Assembly (NCBI RefSeq): GCF_023898315.1
Contig: NC_064617.1
Coordinates: 710,293,202-710,357,201, forward strand
Direction of reading: 5' to 3'
Length of the DNA stretch: 64,000 bases
Source: Schistocerca nitens
Lineage: Eukaryota; Arthropoda; Insecta; Orthoptera; Acrididae
Below the pieces are notes generated by a model. The model searched no databases. It was given only the letters and a program-made list of their open reading frames with translations, and was not told where the DNA came from. The position numbers and the translations under genes were made by a program. Shown here piece after piece: positions 45,230 through 56,429 of the stretch (its first letter is position 1; every line of letters starts with the position of its first letter).

Positions 45230-45870
45230 GCACAATAACTTCAGCCCAACATTTCAATAAAATGTTGTAGAGCACTGGGAGAAGTGGAGTCAGTTTGATA
45301 AGTTCTGCATTGATGTTGTCTTTGCCAGGGCATTTCCCACATTTAAGTTACACAACCAACATATCTCTGAAGCTCGGCATTACTAGATGTGGTGTTCAGC
45401 TGATGGCAAGTTGACAGCTAAGTAATTTCTCCTGCTGCTTTTGGGCTAATGTTGACTAGGTGTGAGTAGAGGCTGGAACTGCAAATGATCATTACAATCT
45501 GTGATGACTGTCCCATCAATCTCCTCAATAAGGTAGTCGTCTTAGGAATGGGTCCAATGGTTGCTTTGATACCCAAATAAACGCCACCAAAGTTTCCAAT
45601 GGCAAAACATTACCGTATACTTACACAAAGTTTCTCCCAGTACATGTTAATGCAATTATGGGCTGTGCGCTGACCAATTACCTTTGCTTTGCTTAGACTC
45701 CTTTGGATAGCATCGCGAAGGTTTGAGTGCCAGTTGATAGCTGCCTGATATTTAGGACTGAGAAGTGTCTTAAGACATCAATATTCTGGAGAGACCATCC
45801 CTGGGACTTTCCTTCCATTGGTTCAAATGTCATACTGTCCTTAATGGTAAGCAGTGAGTCAAAATAACTG
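45230..45870 (-). pseudogene. Non-LTR RT N-terminal fragment (minus)
   Basis: The minus strand reads CPGKDNINAELIKLTPLLPV and then WAEVIVPQDM at the left edge, the first conserved block of many LINE RTs (GKAPGxDGIPAEL...VPxDM). Farther upstream (about 45750-45480) there are echoes of the endonuclease-RT linker (YxGIKxxIGP-like). It is cut off at 45225 by the 3' tail of the oppositely oriented element. Confidence 0.65.
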
Positions 45871-46039
45871 AGAAAAAATTTCTACAATTACCTGTACAAG
45901 TAGGTTAAATGTAGCCATATTTGTTACTAGTATACTTTACAGAAGCAGCCTGCAGAGTCTGTTAACATGACACTTGTCTCATTCCACATCCGAGAATGCT
46001 CTCCTTCATGATGGCATTTAAAGAATATAGGGTATGAAT

Positions 46040-47010
46040 GAATTATAGGGACTGAAGGATATTATGCAACAGCCATTGACAATTTGTTTTTAGGCCCAAC
46101 TTTTATTGATTCAAATGCAAAATAAATAGGCACTGTTTTATCTGACCATGATGAAATGTGGACAATAAAATATATTGACCAGTTAACTTCAGACAAAAAA
46201 AATGTATTGTACCTCTGACTCATAAACATTTAACAAGTGTTACGGGAAGAGATTTTTAAGTGAAAAACTGTAGCTGGAAAATTTAGCTCTGTTAAACATA
46301 TATGTACGGTACAATGAGTTTTGTTTCACCCTAAAAAAATGTACAAATGAACAGAAGCAAGGACAAGGGATTGCTAACTCTTGGGATTAAAGTATCTTGT
46401 GCTAAGAAAAGAAAACTATCTACTTCAGAATACAAGCTGAAAATCCATCACTGCCAGTATCATAAAATATACCTGTAAGTTATTAAAGAAGTGAAACTCA
46501 TGCTGTATGGTCAAACAATAGAACACTCATAAAAATAAAGCAATAATCATGTGCAATATTGTTAAGCAATAAATAAACAAACGAAAATAGCAGCATAACT
46601 GAAACTGATACCCAGAAAATAACTGTAGAAGAAATGACAACTCACTGAAATCATTGTCTAGCAAATTCGATGTTTACTTCCTCACAGTGGCAGCAAATAT
46701 TACATCCACTAGTAAACAACCAAATTCATTAAATTTATGTTGTCAGGTACTGTATGCACCACCGACAAACATTAGTGCCATAACTATAACCTAAAGGGGA
46801 TTACAAAATTCACCAGGTTACTGAAAACTAACATTCCACTACCTATGGTGCTGTCTCTATGACAGTATTGAAATCTCGTGCTTACATGATACCCTTAAGC
46901 TACTTTTCTATTCACCCAGTAACTCAGCACACATTTCCTGACTTAAATATGCTGTAGTGACACCCACATATAAACCCGGAGATGAGCAAACCGTCTCTAA
47001 ATACAAACCT
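46040..47010 (+). pseudogene. Jockey-type non-LTR relic (plus)
   Basis: Decayed but ordered. An endonuclease end reads IDNLFLGPTFIDSNAK and VLSDHDEMW (near 46080-46160). An RT linker with few clear residues follows, then TFPDLKYAVVTPTYKPGDEQ and VSKYKPIY near 46935-47015, matching the KPLFKKGD...NYRPIS start of the RT palm. It ends where the next element's 3' end begins at 47013. Confidence 0.6.
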
Positions 47011-47430
47011 ATTTACGTCTACATCCATATGCATACTCTACAAACCCTGTAAAGTATATAGGAGAGGGTCTTCTCATTGTACTGCATATTAGAATTCTTT
47101 CCCATTCCATTAACTTATGGAGTTCAGGATGAATTCCTGCTTCAATACCTCAGTGTATATTTTATTTATTCTACTGTGTATTTGTGGTCACTAAGGAGCA
47201 ATACATAGGGATCGCTATATGTTCCTAGATTCCTCACTTAATGCTGATTCTTGAAACTTTGTAAGTATACTTTTGCTTGACACTTGGCATCTATCATCAA
47301 ACAGCTGTCATTTCAGATTTTTCAGCATTACTATTAAGCTTTCCATATAGCAAAGTTGTTGAATCACAGATAGGCACAACAAAAAGACGCTCAGGAAGTG
47401 AACTTTCAGCCAACAAGGCCATCAAAAACA

Positions 47431-47431
<1 letters not shown>

Positions 47432-47470
<39 letters not shown>
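47432..47470. repeat. (CA)n microsatellite inside foldback B
   Basis: About 38 bases of uninterrupted CA. The matching arm has GT and CGTG runs at 47598-47648. Confidence 0.95.
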
Positions 47471-47472
<2 letters not shown>

Positions 47473-47605
47473 ATGCAACTCGCACACAATTGACCACAGT
47501 CTCTGGCTGCCAGAGTCTGGCTTCAGGCAGCCAGAGACGGTGGTCATATGTATGTGAGTTGTGTTTGCACGCACGTGCGTGAACGCGCGCGCGCGCGCAC
47601 GCACG

Positions 47606-47637
<32 letters not shown>

Positions 47638-47674
47638 TGTGTGTGTGAGGGGGGGAGGAGGGGGGGTCTATTTT

Positions 47675-47698
47675 CGATGAAGGCCTTGTTGGCCGAAA
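47675..47698 (+). ncRNA. Hammerhead-like core in foldback B
   Basis: CGATGA (degenerate CUGAUGA), one A, helix GGCC/GGCC with loop TTGTT, then GAAA (47695-47698). It has the same layout as the cores in foldback A and the PLE, again with one extra purine before helix II, but with the first core bases changed. Probably not functional. Confidence 0.25.
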
Positions 47699-47848
47699 GC
47701 TCACTTTCTGACAGTCTTTTTGTTGTGCCTACTTGTGACTCAGAATCTCTAATATATGGCGAGTAGCAACTATCCTTTCCATAAGATTGTTACATTCTAT
47801 CATGGATTTTCCATTGTTTCATTATGCTTTCCCATATGTCAAACAAAT

Positions 47849-47857
47849 CAGTGATCG
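47849..47857. repeat. Target-site duplication of composite SINE
   Basis: TCAGTGATC here and at 48349-48357. Confidence 0.88.
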
Positions 47858-48348
47858 AAACTTCCAGGCAGATTAAAACTGTGTGACGGTCTGAGACTCA
47901 AACTCAGGACTTTTGCTCTACTTGAGCACTTGCCCGTGAAAGGCAGAGGTTCCGAGTTCGAGTCTTGGTCTGGCTTACAGTTTTAATTTACCAGGAAGTT
48001 TCAAATCAGCACACACTTCCCTGCAGAGTGAAAATTTCATTCTGGAAACATACCCCAGGCTGTGGCTAAGCGCTGTCTCCTCGATATCCTTTCTTCCAGG
48101 TGTGCTAGTTGTACAAGGTTCGCAGGAGAGCTTCTGTGAAGTTTGGAAAGTACGAGGTGAGTTACTGGCAGAATTGAAGCTGTGGGGTCATGTCATTAGT
48201 CGTGCTTGGATAGATTAGTCTGTAGAGCACATGCTTGCAAGAGGCAAAGGTCCCAAGTTCAAGTCTTGGTCCAGCACACAGTTTTAATCTGCCAAGAAGT
48301 TCCAAATCAGTGCACACTCTGCTGCAGAGTGGATATTTGATTCTTAAG
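47858..48348 (+). mobile_element. tRNA-related SINE with an inverted tRNA-like pair
   Basis: 491 bp bounded by a 9-bp duplication. The first part (47859-48004) is palindromic: a minus-oriented tRNA-like module (CAGATTAAAACTGTGTGACG...) directly faces a plus-oriented one (CACTTGCCCGTGAAAGGC...GTTCGAGTCTTGG) and both end in AAACTTCC/GGAAGTTT. The body with CTGCAGAGTGAAAATTTCAT, CCCAGGCTGTGGC and TTCGCAGGAGAGCTTCTGTG follows. A further tRNA-like module (CAAGTTCAAGTCTTGG, about 48205-48280) ends it. Same family as 42104-42393, but with an added inverted head. Confidence 0.85.
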
Positions 48349-49319
48349 TCAGTGATCATTTGCACTCCCTTACTCTGTGTATGTCCAGTACCTGGTGGTC
48401 GCCCTATTATATATGGAGTCACACACTTGAGTAATATTCTGGGGTGGGTCACATGAATGACTTTTAAGCAATTGCTTTTGGAGACGGATTTTCTCATTAT
48501 CCTACAGGTGAACTGAAATCTGCCACCTGCTTTAGCTGCAACTGAAAGTATGTGATCATCCAATTTCAAATCATCACAAATTGTTCCACCCAGGTATCTG
48601 TATGAGTTACCAGATTCCAGCTGTGACACATTTATGTTATAGTCTTATGGTACTACTTTTCTACGATTCATGAGGTGCACAATTTTTTGTTTCTGCTGAA
48701 TTTAGTTCAAATTGCCAAACTTTATGCTACTTTAAAAGATTGTGATGCATTGACTGAATATTTGAGCACAATTTCATTATAAACAGCTGTATCATCTGCA
48801 AAATGTCTGAGGTTCAATCCTTGCAAAAGTTTGAGAGAAAGTAGTAGTATGACCGAATACCGATTTTTCTGAGCAGAATTTGCTAACTGCTTTTTAATTT
48901 GGTAGTTGTAAATGATTCTCCACAGAGAGATCTAAATGTGATGTAGGAGGTGGAAACTTTTAAAGCATAAATGGCATACCTTTTGCATGGTTAGCTCCTT
49001 ATCCCCATTCAAAAAAATTTGCAGTGTGTCACAGGGTTACACAGTCGCAGTAATTAAACTAGCTTCAGAATGAGGGAACACATCATGTTGGGTTCTGCAA
49101 AGATTAATATCTACATCTACATCTACACTCTGCAAACCACTCTGAGGTGCACGGCAGAGGGTACGTCCCATTGTACCAGTTATAATGGTTTCTTCTTGTT
49201 CCATTCATGTAGTTAGTGAGGCAAGAATGGTTGTTTGAATGCCTTTGTGCATGCAGTAATTATTCTAATCTTATCCTTACAATCCTTATGTGAGTGATAT
49301 GTTGTTGTTGTTGTGGTCT

Positions 49320-51332
49320 TCAGTCCTGAGACTGGTTTGATGCAGCTCTCCATGCTACTCTATCCTGTGCAAGTTTCTTCATCTCCCAGTACCTATTGCA
49401 ACCTACATCCTTCTGAATCTGCTTAGTGTATTGATCTCTTGGTCTCCCTCTACGATTTTTACCCTCCACGCTGCCCTCCAATGCTAAATTTGTGATCCCT
49501 TGATGCCTCAGAACATGTCCTATCAACCGATCCCTTCTTCTAGTCAAGTTGTGCCACAAACTTCTCTTCTCCCCAATCCTATTCAATACCTCCTCATTAG
49601 TTACGTGATCTACCCACCTTATCTTCAGCATTCTTCTGTAGCACCACATTTCGAAAGCTTCTATTCTCTTCGTGTCCAAACTATTTATCGTCCATGTTTC
49701 ACTTCCATACATGGCTACACTCCATACAAATACTTTCAGAAACGACTTCCTGACACTTAAATCTATACTCGATGTTAACAAATTTCTCTTCTTCAGAAAC
49801 GATTTCCTTGCCATTGCCAGTCTACATTTTATATCCTCTCTACTTCGACCATCATCAGTTATTTTACTCCCTAAATAGCAAGACTCCTTTACTACTTTAA
49901 GTGTCTCACTTCCTAATCTAATCCCTTCAGCGTCACCCGATTTAATTAGACTACATTCCATTATCCTCGTTTTGCTTTTGTTGATGTTCATCTTATATCC
50001 TCCTTTCAAGACACTGTCCATTCCGTTCTACTGCTCTTCCAAGTCCTTTGCTGTCTCTGACAGAATTACAATGTCATCGGCGAACCTAAAAGTTTTTACT
50101 TCTTCTCCATGAATTTTAATACCTACTCTGAATTTTTCTTTTGTTTCCTTTACTGCTTGCTCAATATACAGATTGAATAACATCGGGGATAGGCTACAAC
50201 CCTGTCTCACTCCCTTCCCAACCACTGCTTCCCTTTCATACCCCTCGACTCTTACAACTGCCATCTGGTTTCTGTACAAATTGTAAATAGCCTTTCGCTC
50301 CCTGTATTTTACCCCTGCCACCTTCAGAATTTGAAAGAGAGTATTCCAGTTAACATTGTCAAAAGCTTTCTCTAAGTCTACAAATGCTAGAAACGTAGGT
50401 TTGCCTTTTCTTAATCTTTCTTCTAAGATAAGTCGTAAGGTTAGTATTGCCTCACGTGTTCCAACATTTCTACGAAATCCAAACTGATCTTCCCCGAGGT
50501 CCGCTTCTACCAGTTTTTCCATTCGTCTGTAAAGAATTCGCGCTAGTATTTTGCAGCTGTGACTTATTAAACTGATAGTTCGGTAATTTTCACATCTGTC
50601 AATGCCTACTTTCTTTGGTATTGGAATTATTATATTCTTCTTGAAGTCTGTGGGTATTTCGCCTGTCTCATACATCTTGCTCACCAGATGGTAGAGTTTT
50701 GTCATGACTGGCTCTCCCAAGGCCATCAGTAGTTCTAATGGAATGTTGTCTACTCCCGGGGCCTTGTTTCGACTCAGGTCTTTCAGTGCTCTGTCAAACT
50801 CTTCCCGCAGTATCGTATCTCCCATTCCATCTTCATCTACATCCTCTTCCATTTCCATAATATTGTCCTCAAGTATATCGCCCTTGTATAAACCCTCTAT
50901 ATATTCCTTCCACCTTTCTGCCTTCCCTTCTTTGCTTAGAACTGGGTTGCCATCTGAGCTCTTGATATTCATACAAGTGGTTCTCTTCTCTCCAAAGGTC
51001 TCTTTAATTTTCCTGTAGGCAGTATCTATCTTACCCCTAGTGAGACAAGCCTCTACATCCTTACATTTGTCCTCTAGCCATCCCTGCTTAGCCATTTTGC
51101 ACTTTCTGTCGATCTCATTTTTGAGACGTTTGTATTCCCTTTTGCCTGCTACATTTACTGCATTTTTATATTTTCTCCTTTCATCAATTAAATTCAATAT
51201 TTCTTCTGTTACCCAAGGATTTCTATTAGCCCTCGTATTTTTACCTACTTGATCCTCTGCTGCCTTCACTACTTCATCCCTCAGAGCTACCCAATCTTCT
51301 TCTACTGTATTTCTTTCCCCCATTCCTGTCAA
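49320..51332 (-). pseudogene. RTE-like reverse transcriptase and C-terminal domain
   Basis: 51332-50028 and 50021-49320 are one frame split by a single TAG just after the RT (EEQ-stop-NGMD). The truncated sister copy at 58.7 kb has Leu there. RT motifs: RNKAPGVDNIPLELLMALG, IIPIPKKVGIDRCENYRTIS, QFGFRRNVGTREAI, AFVDLEKAFDNVNW, VRQGCSLSPMLFNLYIEQ, and RFADDIVILSE (intact FADD). The C-terminal part has MYGSETWTINSLD, CYRRMLKIRWVDHVTNEEVL and RLIGHVLRHQG. Apart from the stop, the RT looks intact. Confidence 0.92.
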
Positions 51333-51384
51333 TTGTTCCCTTATGCTCTCCCTGAAACACTCTACAACCTCTGGTTCTTTCAGT

Positions 51385-52221
51385 TTATCGAGGTCCCATC
51401 TCCTTAAATTCCCACCTTTTTGCCCCTGGAAATGTCTTACAATTTAAAACCTGGTTCCTAAATCTCTGTCTTACCATTATATAATCTATCTGATACCTAT
51501 TAGTATCTCCAGGATTCTTCCAGGTATACAACCTTCTTTTATGATTCTTGAACCAAGTGTTAGCTATGATTAAGTTATGCTCTGTGCAAAATTCTACAAG
51601 GCGGCTTCCTCTTTCATTTCTTCCCCCCAATCCATATTCACCTACTATGTTTCCTTCTCTCCCTTTTCCTACTGACGAGTTCCAGTCACCCATGACTATT
51701 AAATTTTCATCTCCCTTCACTACCTGAATAATTTCTTTTATCTCGTCATACATTTCATCAATTTCTTCATCATCTGCAGAGCTAGTTGGCATATAAACTT
51801 GTACTATTGTAGTAGGCATGGGCTTTGTGTCTATCTTGGCCACAATAATGCGTTCACTATGCTGTTTGTAGTAGCTAACCCGCACTCCTATTTTTTTATT
51901 CATTATTAAACCTACTCCTGCATTACCCCTATTTGATTTTGTATTTATAACCCTGTAATCACCTGACCAAAAGTCTTGTTCCTCCTGCCACCGAACTTCA
52001 CTAATTCCCACTATATCTAACTTTAACCTATCCATTTCCCTTTTTAAATTTTCTAACCTACCTGCCCGATTAAGGGATCTGACATTCCACGCTCCGATCC
52101 GTAGAATGCCAGTTTTCTTTCTCCTGATAACGACGTCCTCTTGAGTAGTCCCCGCCTGGAGATCCAAATGGGGGACTATTTTACCTCCGGAATATTTTAC
52201 CCAAGAGGACGCTATCATCAT
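51385..52221 (-). pseudogene. RTE-like endonuclease domain
   Basis: IGAWNVRSLNRAGRLENL, VGISEVRWQEEQDF (catalytic Glu), NLIVMGDWNSSVGKG (Asp/Asn) and YQIDYIMVRQRFRN are all present. After CKTFPGA the frame jumps straight to KRWEFKEMG. The expected SDH motif with its catalytic His is missing, implying a small internal deletion. A frameshift near 51390 then separates it from the RT. In the family this APE-type enzyme makes the nick that primes reverse transcription. Here it should be inactive. Confidence 0.88.
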
Positions 52222-52541
52222 TTAATCATACAGTAAAGCTGCATGTCCTCGGGAAAAATTACAGCTGTAGTTTCCCCTTGCTTTCAGCCGTTCGCAATAC
52301 CAGCACAGCAAGGCCGTTTTGGTTAATGTTACAAGGCCAGATCAGTCAATCATCCAGACTGTTGCCCCTGCAACTACTGAAAAGGCTGCTGCCCCTCTTC
52401 AGGAACCACATGTTTGTCTGGCCTCTCAACAGATACCCCTCCGTTGTGGTTGCATCTACGGTACGGCCATCTGTATCGCTGAGGCACGCAAGCCTCCCCA
52501 CCAACGGCAAGGTCCATGGTTCATGGGGAAGGAGTGATATG

Positions 52542-53571
52542 TACAGGGTTGTAATATATTCCTAGAGTAAACATTTAAAGCCAGTTCCTAAAACTTTGTT
52601 AATAGACTTTCTCGGGATAGTTTACATCTATCTTCAAGAATCTTCCAGTTCAGTTTCTTCAGTATGTGACATTCTCCAATCGATTAAACAAACCCATGAT
52701 GAATCATGCTGCCCTTCTCTGTATACGTTCAATATTACCTATTAATCCCATTGGTACTGTTCCAACACACTTGAGCAATATTCCAGAAATGGTCACACAA
52801 GTGATTTGTAAGCAATCTCCTTTGTAGACTGATTGCATTTCCCTAGTATTCTACCAACAAACTGATGTCTACCACCTGCTTTACCCACGACTGACCCTAC
52901 ATGATCCATTCCATTTCATATCCCTACAAAGTGTTACACCCAGGTGTTTGTTTGAGTTGACCAATTCCTACTGTGACTCACTGATATTATAGCCATAGGA
53001 TACTACATTTTTTTTCATTTGTGAAGTGCAAAATGTTACATTTCTGAACACTTAGACCAAGTTGCTAATCTCTGCACCATGTTGAAATTCTATCAATATC
53101 TGACTGAATAGTTATGCAACTTCTTTCAGATAGAACTTCATTATAGATAACTGTAACATCTGCAAAAAGCCTTATTTTACTATTAATGTTGTCTGCAAGG
53201 TCATTAATATACAACATGAGCAGCAAGGGTCCCAACACACTTCCCTGGGGCACACCCAAAGTTACTTCTACATCTGACGATGACTCTCCATCCATGTTAA
53301 CATGCTGTGTCCTCCTTACTGAAAAGTCCTCAATCCATTCACAAATTTCACTTGAAACCCCACATGAACACACTTTTGACGATACGCATAGGTGCAGTAC
53401 TGAGTCAAATGCTTTACTAAAATCAGGAAACACTGCATCTATCTGGTTGCCTTGATCCAAAGCTTTCAGTAAGTCATAGGATAAAAGTGCAAGTTGGGTT
53501 TCACATGACTGATTTTTTTGAAATCCATGCTGGTTGGAATTGAGGAAGTAATTCTGTTTGAGATACCTCAT
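52542..53571 (-). pseudogene. Jockey/CR1-type RT (copy 2)
   Basis: The clearest frame is 53571-53065: NQHGFQKNQSCETQLALL, DAVFPDFSKAFDSVLH (catalytic Asp), VTLGVPQGSVLGPLLLMLYI, and IRLFADVTVIYNE, where the second active-site Asp of FADD has become Val. 3' of it (52542-53065) the thumb and C-terminus are broken by frameshifts. Upstream DNA to about 53960 still matches the family but has no open frame. Confidence 0.82.
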
Positions 53572-53959
53572 TATGTTTGAGCTGAGAATATGTTCTAAGA
53601 TTCTACAACAAATTGATGATGATATTGGATGGTATTTTTGTAGATCACTTCTACTAACCTTCTTGTAGACAGATGGGATCTGTGCCTTTTTGTAAGAACT
53701 GGGTACGGCTTTTTGTTTGAGGGATCTACAAGAGATTAAATGATCCCATAGGGGCCTGGAGCTTTGTTCAGTTTTAACAATTTCAGCTGTTTCTCAACAC
53801 TGCTGACACTAATACTTATTTCATTCATTTTTTCAGTGGTACAAGGATTAAATCTGTGCAATTCTCACAGGTTTTCTTGTGTATAGGAACATTTGAAAAC
53901 AGACTTTAGCATTTCAGCCTTTGCTTTGCTACCCTCAATTTCAGTTTTCAGAGAAGGCA

Positions 53960-56225
53960 TTTAGTAAATTTTACAGGATGTCTTGCCATGCCCACCACTA
54001 AGAAAACTGTAATTTTCCCAACACCACCCTGAGTCTTCACTTGTCCCTCTCCACCCTGTACAGGACACTAAGCTCTACCATTGACATGCCACTTACAGGT
54101 AATAACAGCATGTACTTTCTACAGAAGGACAGGGTCCACAGGAGAGGATAGTACTTTGAGGTACCTCTGCTAACAGTATCACAGATACATGACTCTCAGG
54201 AGCTCTTCCAACACACCTATTCACAGCAGCTGCCAATTATTCGACAGTAGTCTGGGTGATTTCCAGCTGCTTATGAATGTCAACCAATGCATACCATGTT
54301 CGAGAACAGCATTCACAGTGGGGCTGCATTTTGACTGGTGCAACATATTACAAGGCAGTGAACAAATTACTTTAAATTAAGCCTACTGATTATTTTTTAA
54401 TCTGTTGAGCTAAAGAGTTGCTAATTCCCTACAACAACTGAAGCAAATACACAAAATGAGATTTCTATTAAGGAAACACAAAAACCTGTGGTAAAAATTA
54501 CGTTTCCTGAAATGTTTTGATGTTAGTTATAGTTGTTATCAAAATCAAAAAGAGAGTTAATTTACGACAAATGCAGATAATATATACGGCTACTCCTCTT
54601 CAAGGTAACATGTAACTCAATATGTCATACTAGGGCATTCTTGCCTGTAACATACATAAAGTTTAGCTAGTTAGGTTCTTGTTCCATGTATCATTTGGAT
54701 GACTAATTGTAATGATGTTTGACAAGTTGTTTTACATTTGCATTACACATTCATGTGTAAATATATCTACAGGTTAACCATTTACAAGCAATGTCTTTCT
54801 TTGTTTTTCCTTTTTCTTGTAAATAAAAATGCGAATTAGTAATCCCTATCCACCACCTTTTGCAGATTGCAGAAGTAGAAATTCTTCTGCAGAACAGGAG
54901 GAGTTGTCAAGGGGAAACTTTTTCAGTTTGTTTTGACTTTGTTGTCTGGCTGATATATTATATCAAAAATCTTGGTGGTGGCACTATGCACCTGCTTTTG
55001 TGGAACAAAGAATGTCATTTTTTTCTTGTGTTATTGTAATTGTGTCATTGTTTCTTTTGAACAGTAGTGGGTTACTTCAACAAACTTCATTGGGGATAAA
55101 TATACATGAAGTTGTAGTCAAAATGACCTACTACATAAACAAATGTCTATAAGATGATCATGAGTGAGCAACACATACTATTCTTAAGGCAGAGTTCCTT
55201 TCTTAAAGCTGAGTTTGGTTTAGATTCTCATCAATATGAACCTTAAAAATTTTGAAATTTCAATCCTAGTTGTTATTAAAAGTAGTGCTTTAATGGTATG
55301 AAATTAATGTTTATTTTTAATTTAAATGGATTAAGAGCAGAAATTTAATAGGCAGGTTGCCAGATTGTGATCATGTACTTCCCTCATTCACGTGCCTGCA
55401 AACTAAAGAGTGAGCGGGATCTTTACCTCTCTCTCTTCCCCCCTATGTCGCAAGCAGCAACAAAAGGGTCATCCATTGGCAGCAGAATACACGTGGGGGA
55501 GGAGGGGCTGGGGGGTTATTTTCCTCAAAGTGCATTAACACTATACGGAATTGAGATATGAGTTACTAATAATATTAACACAAAAAACACATACTCCCCT
55601 ATCATGAAACTTGCTTGCTTTTCGGTTTACAGACTATAGCTGCCCAACATTTCCTGTCCTGTTCTCTTATGTGAGTAGGCTACATAACTTCCCTGAACTT
55701 GTGTTTGCTTAATAGTGTTATTTTCAGTGTTTTAAGTGACTACTTATTTGCAGTTGTGAAGTGAGCTCTCACATAATAAAGCTTAACAGCTGGAGCTGTC
55801 AATTGTTCACCACACTGAAGATACTGTCCCCAAATGTAACATGCTGTCAATATGTATTCTATGATGTCAATTTCATTGTCTCCACTAACACTGGCTGGAA
55901 TACTTTTCAAAGTATGGTGGATATCAAATGCATCTCCACAGGCTCAGCTCTCCCAACATCTGAAGAGGCTGAGAAGCTTAAACTGATGTCCTCTGCAACA
56001 GAACCACGAACTTCAGATATTTCAATAAAAGTGAAGCAATGCATTATGGCAGATTACTGTTCTCTACCTGAACAAAATCAATGCCATTCTATAAGACACT
56101 TCACACCGACCTTGCAAGATATCCTATGGACATATGGTAGGTGGCTTCACACAATGCAGCCCAGTTTACAAATTACAGTGATTCCTGAAGAGAAACTGTG
56201 TAGGTACACACCTGAAAATCTCTTA
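53960..56225. other. Stretch without recognised elements
   Basis: Mostly AT-rich, with a more GC-rich patch near 55360-55560. A 185-codon plus-strand ORF at 55761-56318 has no motif I know. Its last 30 codons run into the TIR of the next element, so it is probably chance or a decayed remnant. Confidence 0.5.
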
Positions 56226-56350
56226 CACAGGGTGTTACAAAAAGGTACGGCCAAACTTTCAGAAAACATTACTCACACACAAAGAAAGAAAATATGTTAT
56301 GTGGACATGTGTCTGTAAACGCTTACTTTCCATGTCAGAGCTCATTTTAT
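56226..56350 (+). repeat. Left TIR of DD41D element
   Basis: Inverted match to 57678-57802 with about a dozen differences. Confidence 0.88.
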
Positions 56351-56429
56351 TACTTCTCTTCAAATCACATTAATCATGGAATGGAAACACACAGCACCAG
56401 AACGTACCAGCGTGACTTCAAACACTTTG

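Larger units (their letters stand above)
47335..47822. mobile_element. Foldback element B, matching the 5' end of the Penelope-like element
   Basis: Left arm CACAGATAGGCACAACAAAAAG...GCCAACAAGGCC (about 47340-47430) pairs with the right arm GGCCTTGTTGGCC...TTTTTGTTGTGCC (about 47680-47735). A second inner inverted pair around GACCACAGTCTCTGGCTGCC and its complement lies at about 47490-47550. Long CA, GCGC and CGTG runs separate them. The right-arm outer sequence (AAAGCTCA...CAGTCTTTTTGTTGTG...AGTAGCAACTATCC) corresponds to 16070-16190, the 5' end of the PLE. Open frames through it are low-complexity artefacts. Confidence 0.75.
47013..48895 (-). mobile_element. Jockey/CR1-type element copy 1 (minus), split twice
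   Basis: The 3' end begins at 47013 with CTACATCCATATGCATAC. It is collinear with the better copy starting at 49108. It is interrupted by foldback B (about 47335-47822) and by a SINE (47858-48348, with target duplications). The remaining upstream part (48358-48895) encodes the RT C-terminus, including YRYLGGTICDDLKLDDHI and AAKAGGRFQF at 48600-48510. It is truncated upstream near 48895. Confidence 0.75.
49302..52531 (-). mobile_element. RTE-like non-LTR retrotransposon (minus), nearly full length
   Basis: 3.23 kb bounded by a 10-bp duplication GAGTGATATG. A single endonuclease-RT frame fills it (52221-49320), leaving almost no 3' UTR. It ends in a short (TTG)n on the plus strand. Size, one-ORF layout and tiny 3' UTR fit the RTE clade. 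Only one frameshift and one stop break the frame, plus a small deletion in the endonuclease. It is one of the youngest-looking insertions here. Confidence 0.88.
49108..53960 (-). mobile_element. Jockey/CR1-type element copy 2 (minus), split by an RTE-like element
   Basis: The 3' end at 49108 has an (ATCTAC)n run (GTAGAT on the sense strand). The element runs to 49301, is interrupted by the 3.2 kb RTE-like insertion, and resumes at 52542 to about 53960. The joint is precise: GAGTGATATG is duplicated at 49292-49301 and 52532-52541. The coding part lies in the right piece (RT at 53065-53571). It is 5'-truncated or too decayed beyond 53960. Confidence 0.85.

Noticed and set aside
47277-47766. ORFs with Thr/His, Val/Cys and Ala/Arg repeats
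   Set aside because: Translations of CA, GT and CGTG runs within foldback B.
47930-48000. Possible tRNA genes near 48 kb and 42.15 kb
   Set aside because: These tRNA-like modules are parts of SINEs with target duplications and degraded boxes.
55761-56318. 185-codon plus-strand ORF
   Set aside because: No recognisable domain, and its 3' end is the TIR of a DD41D element, so it is unlikely to be a gene; noted only within the gap description.
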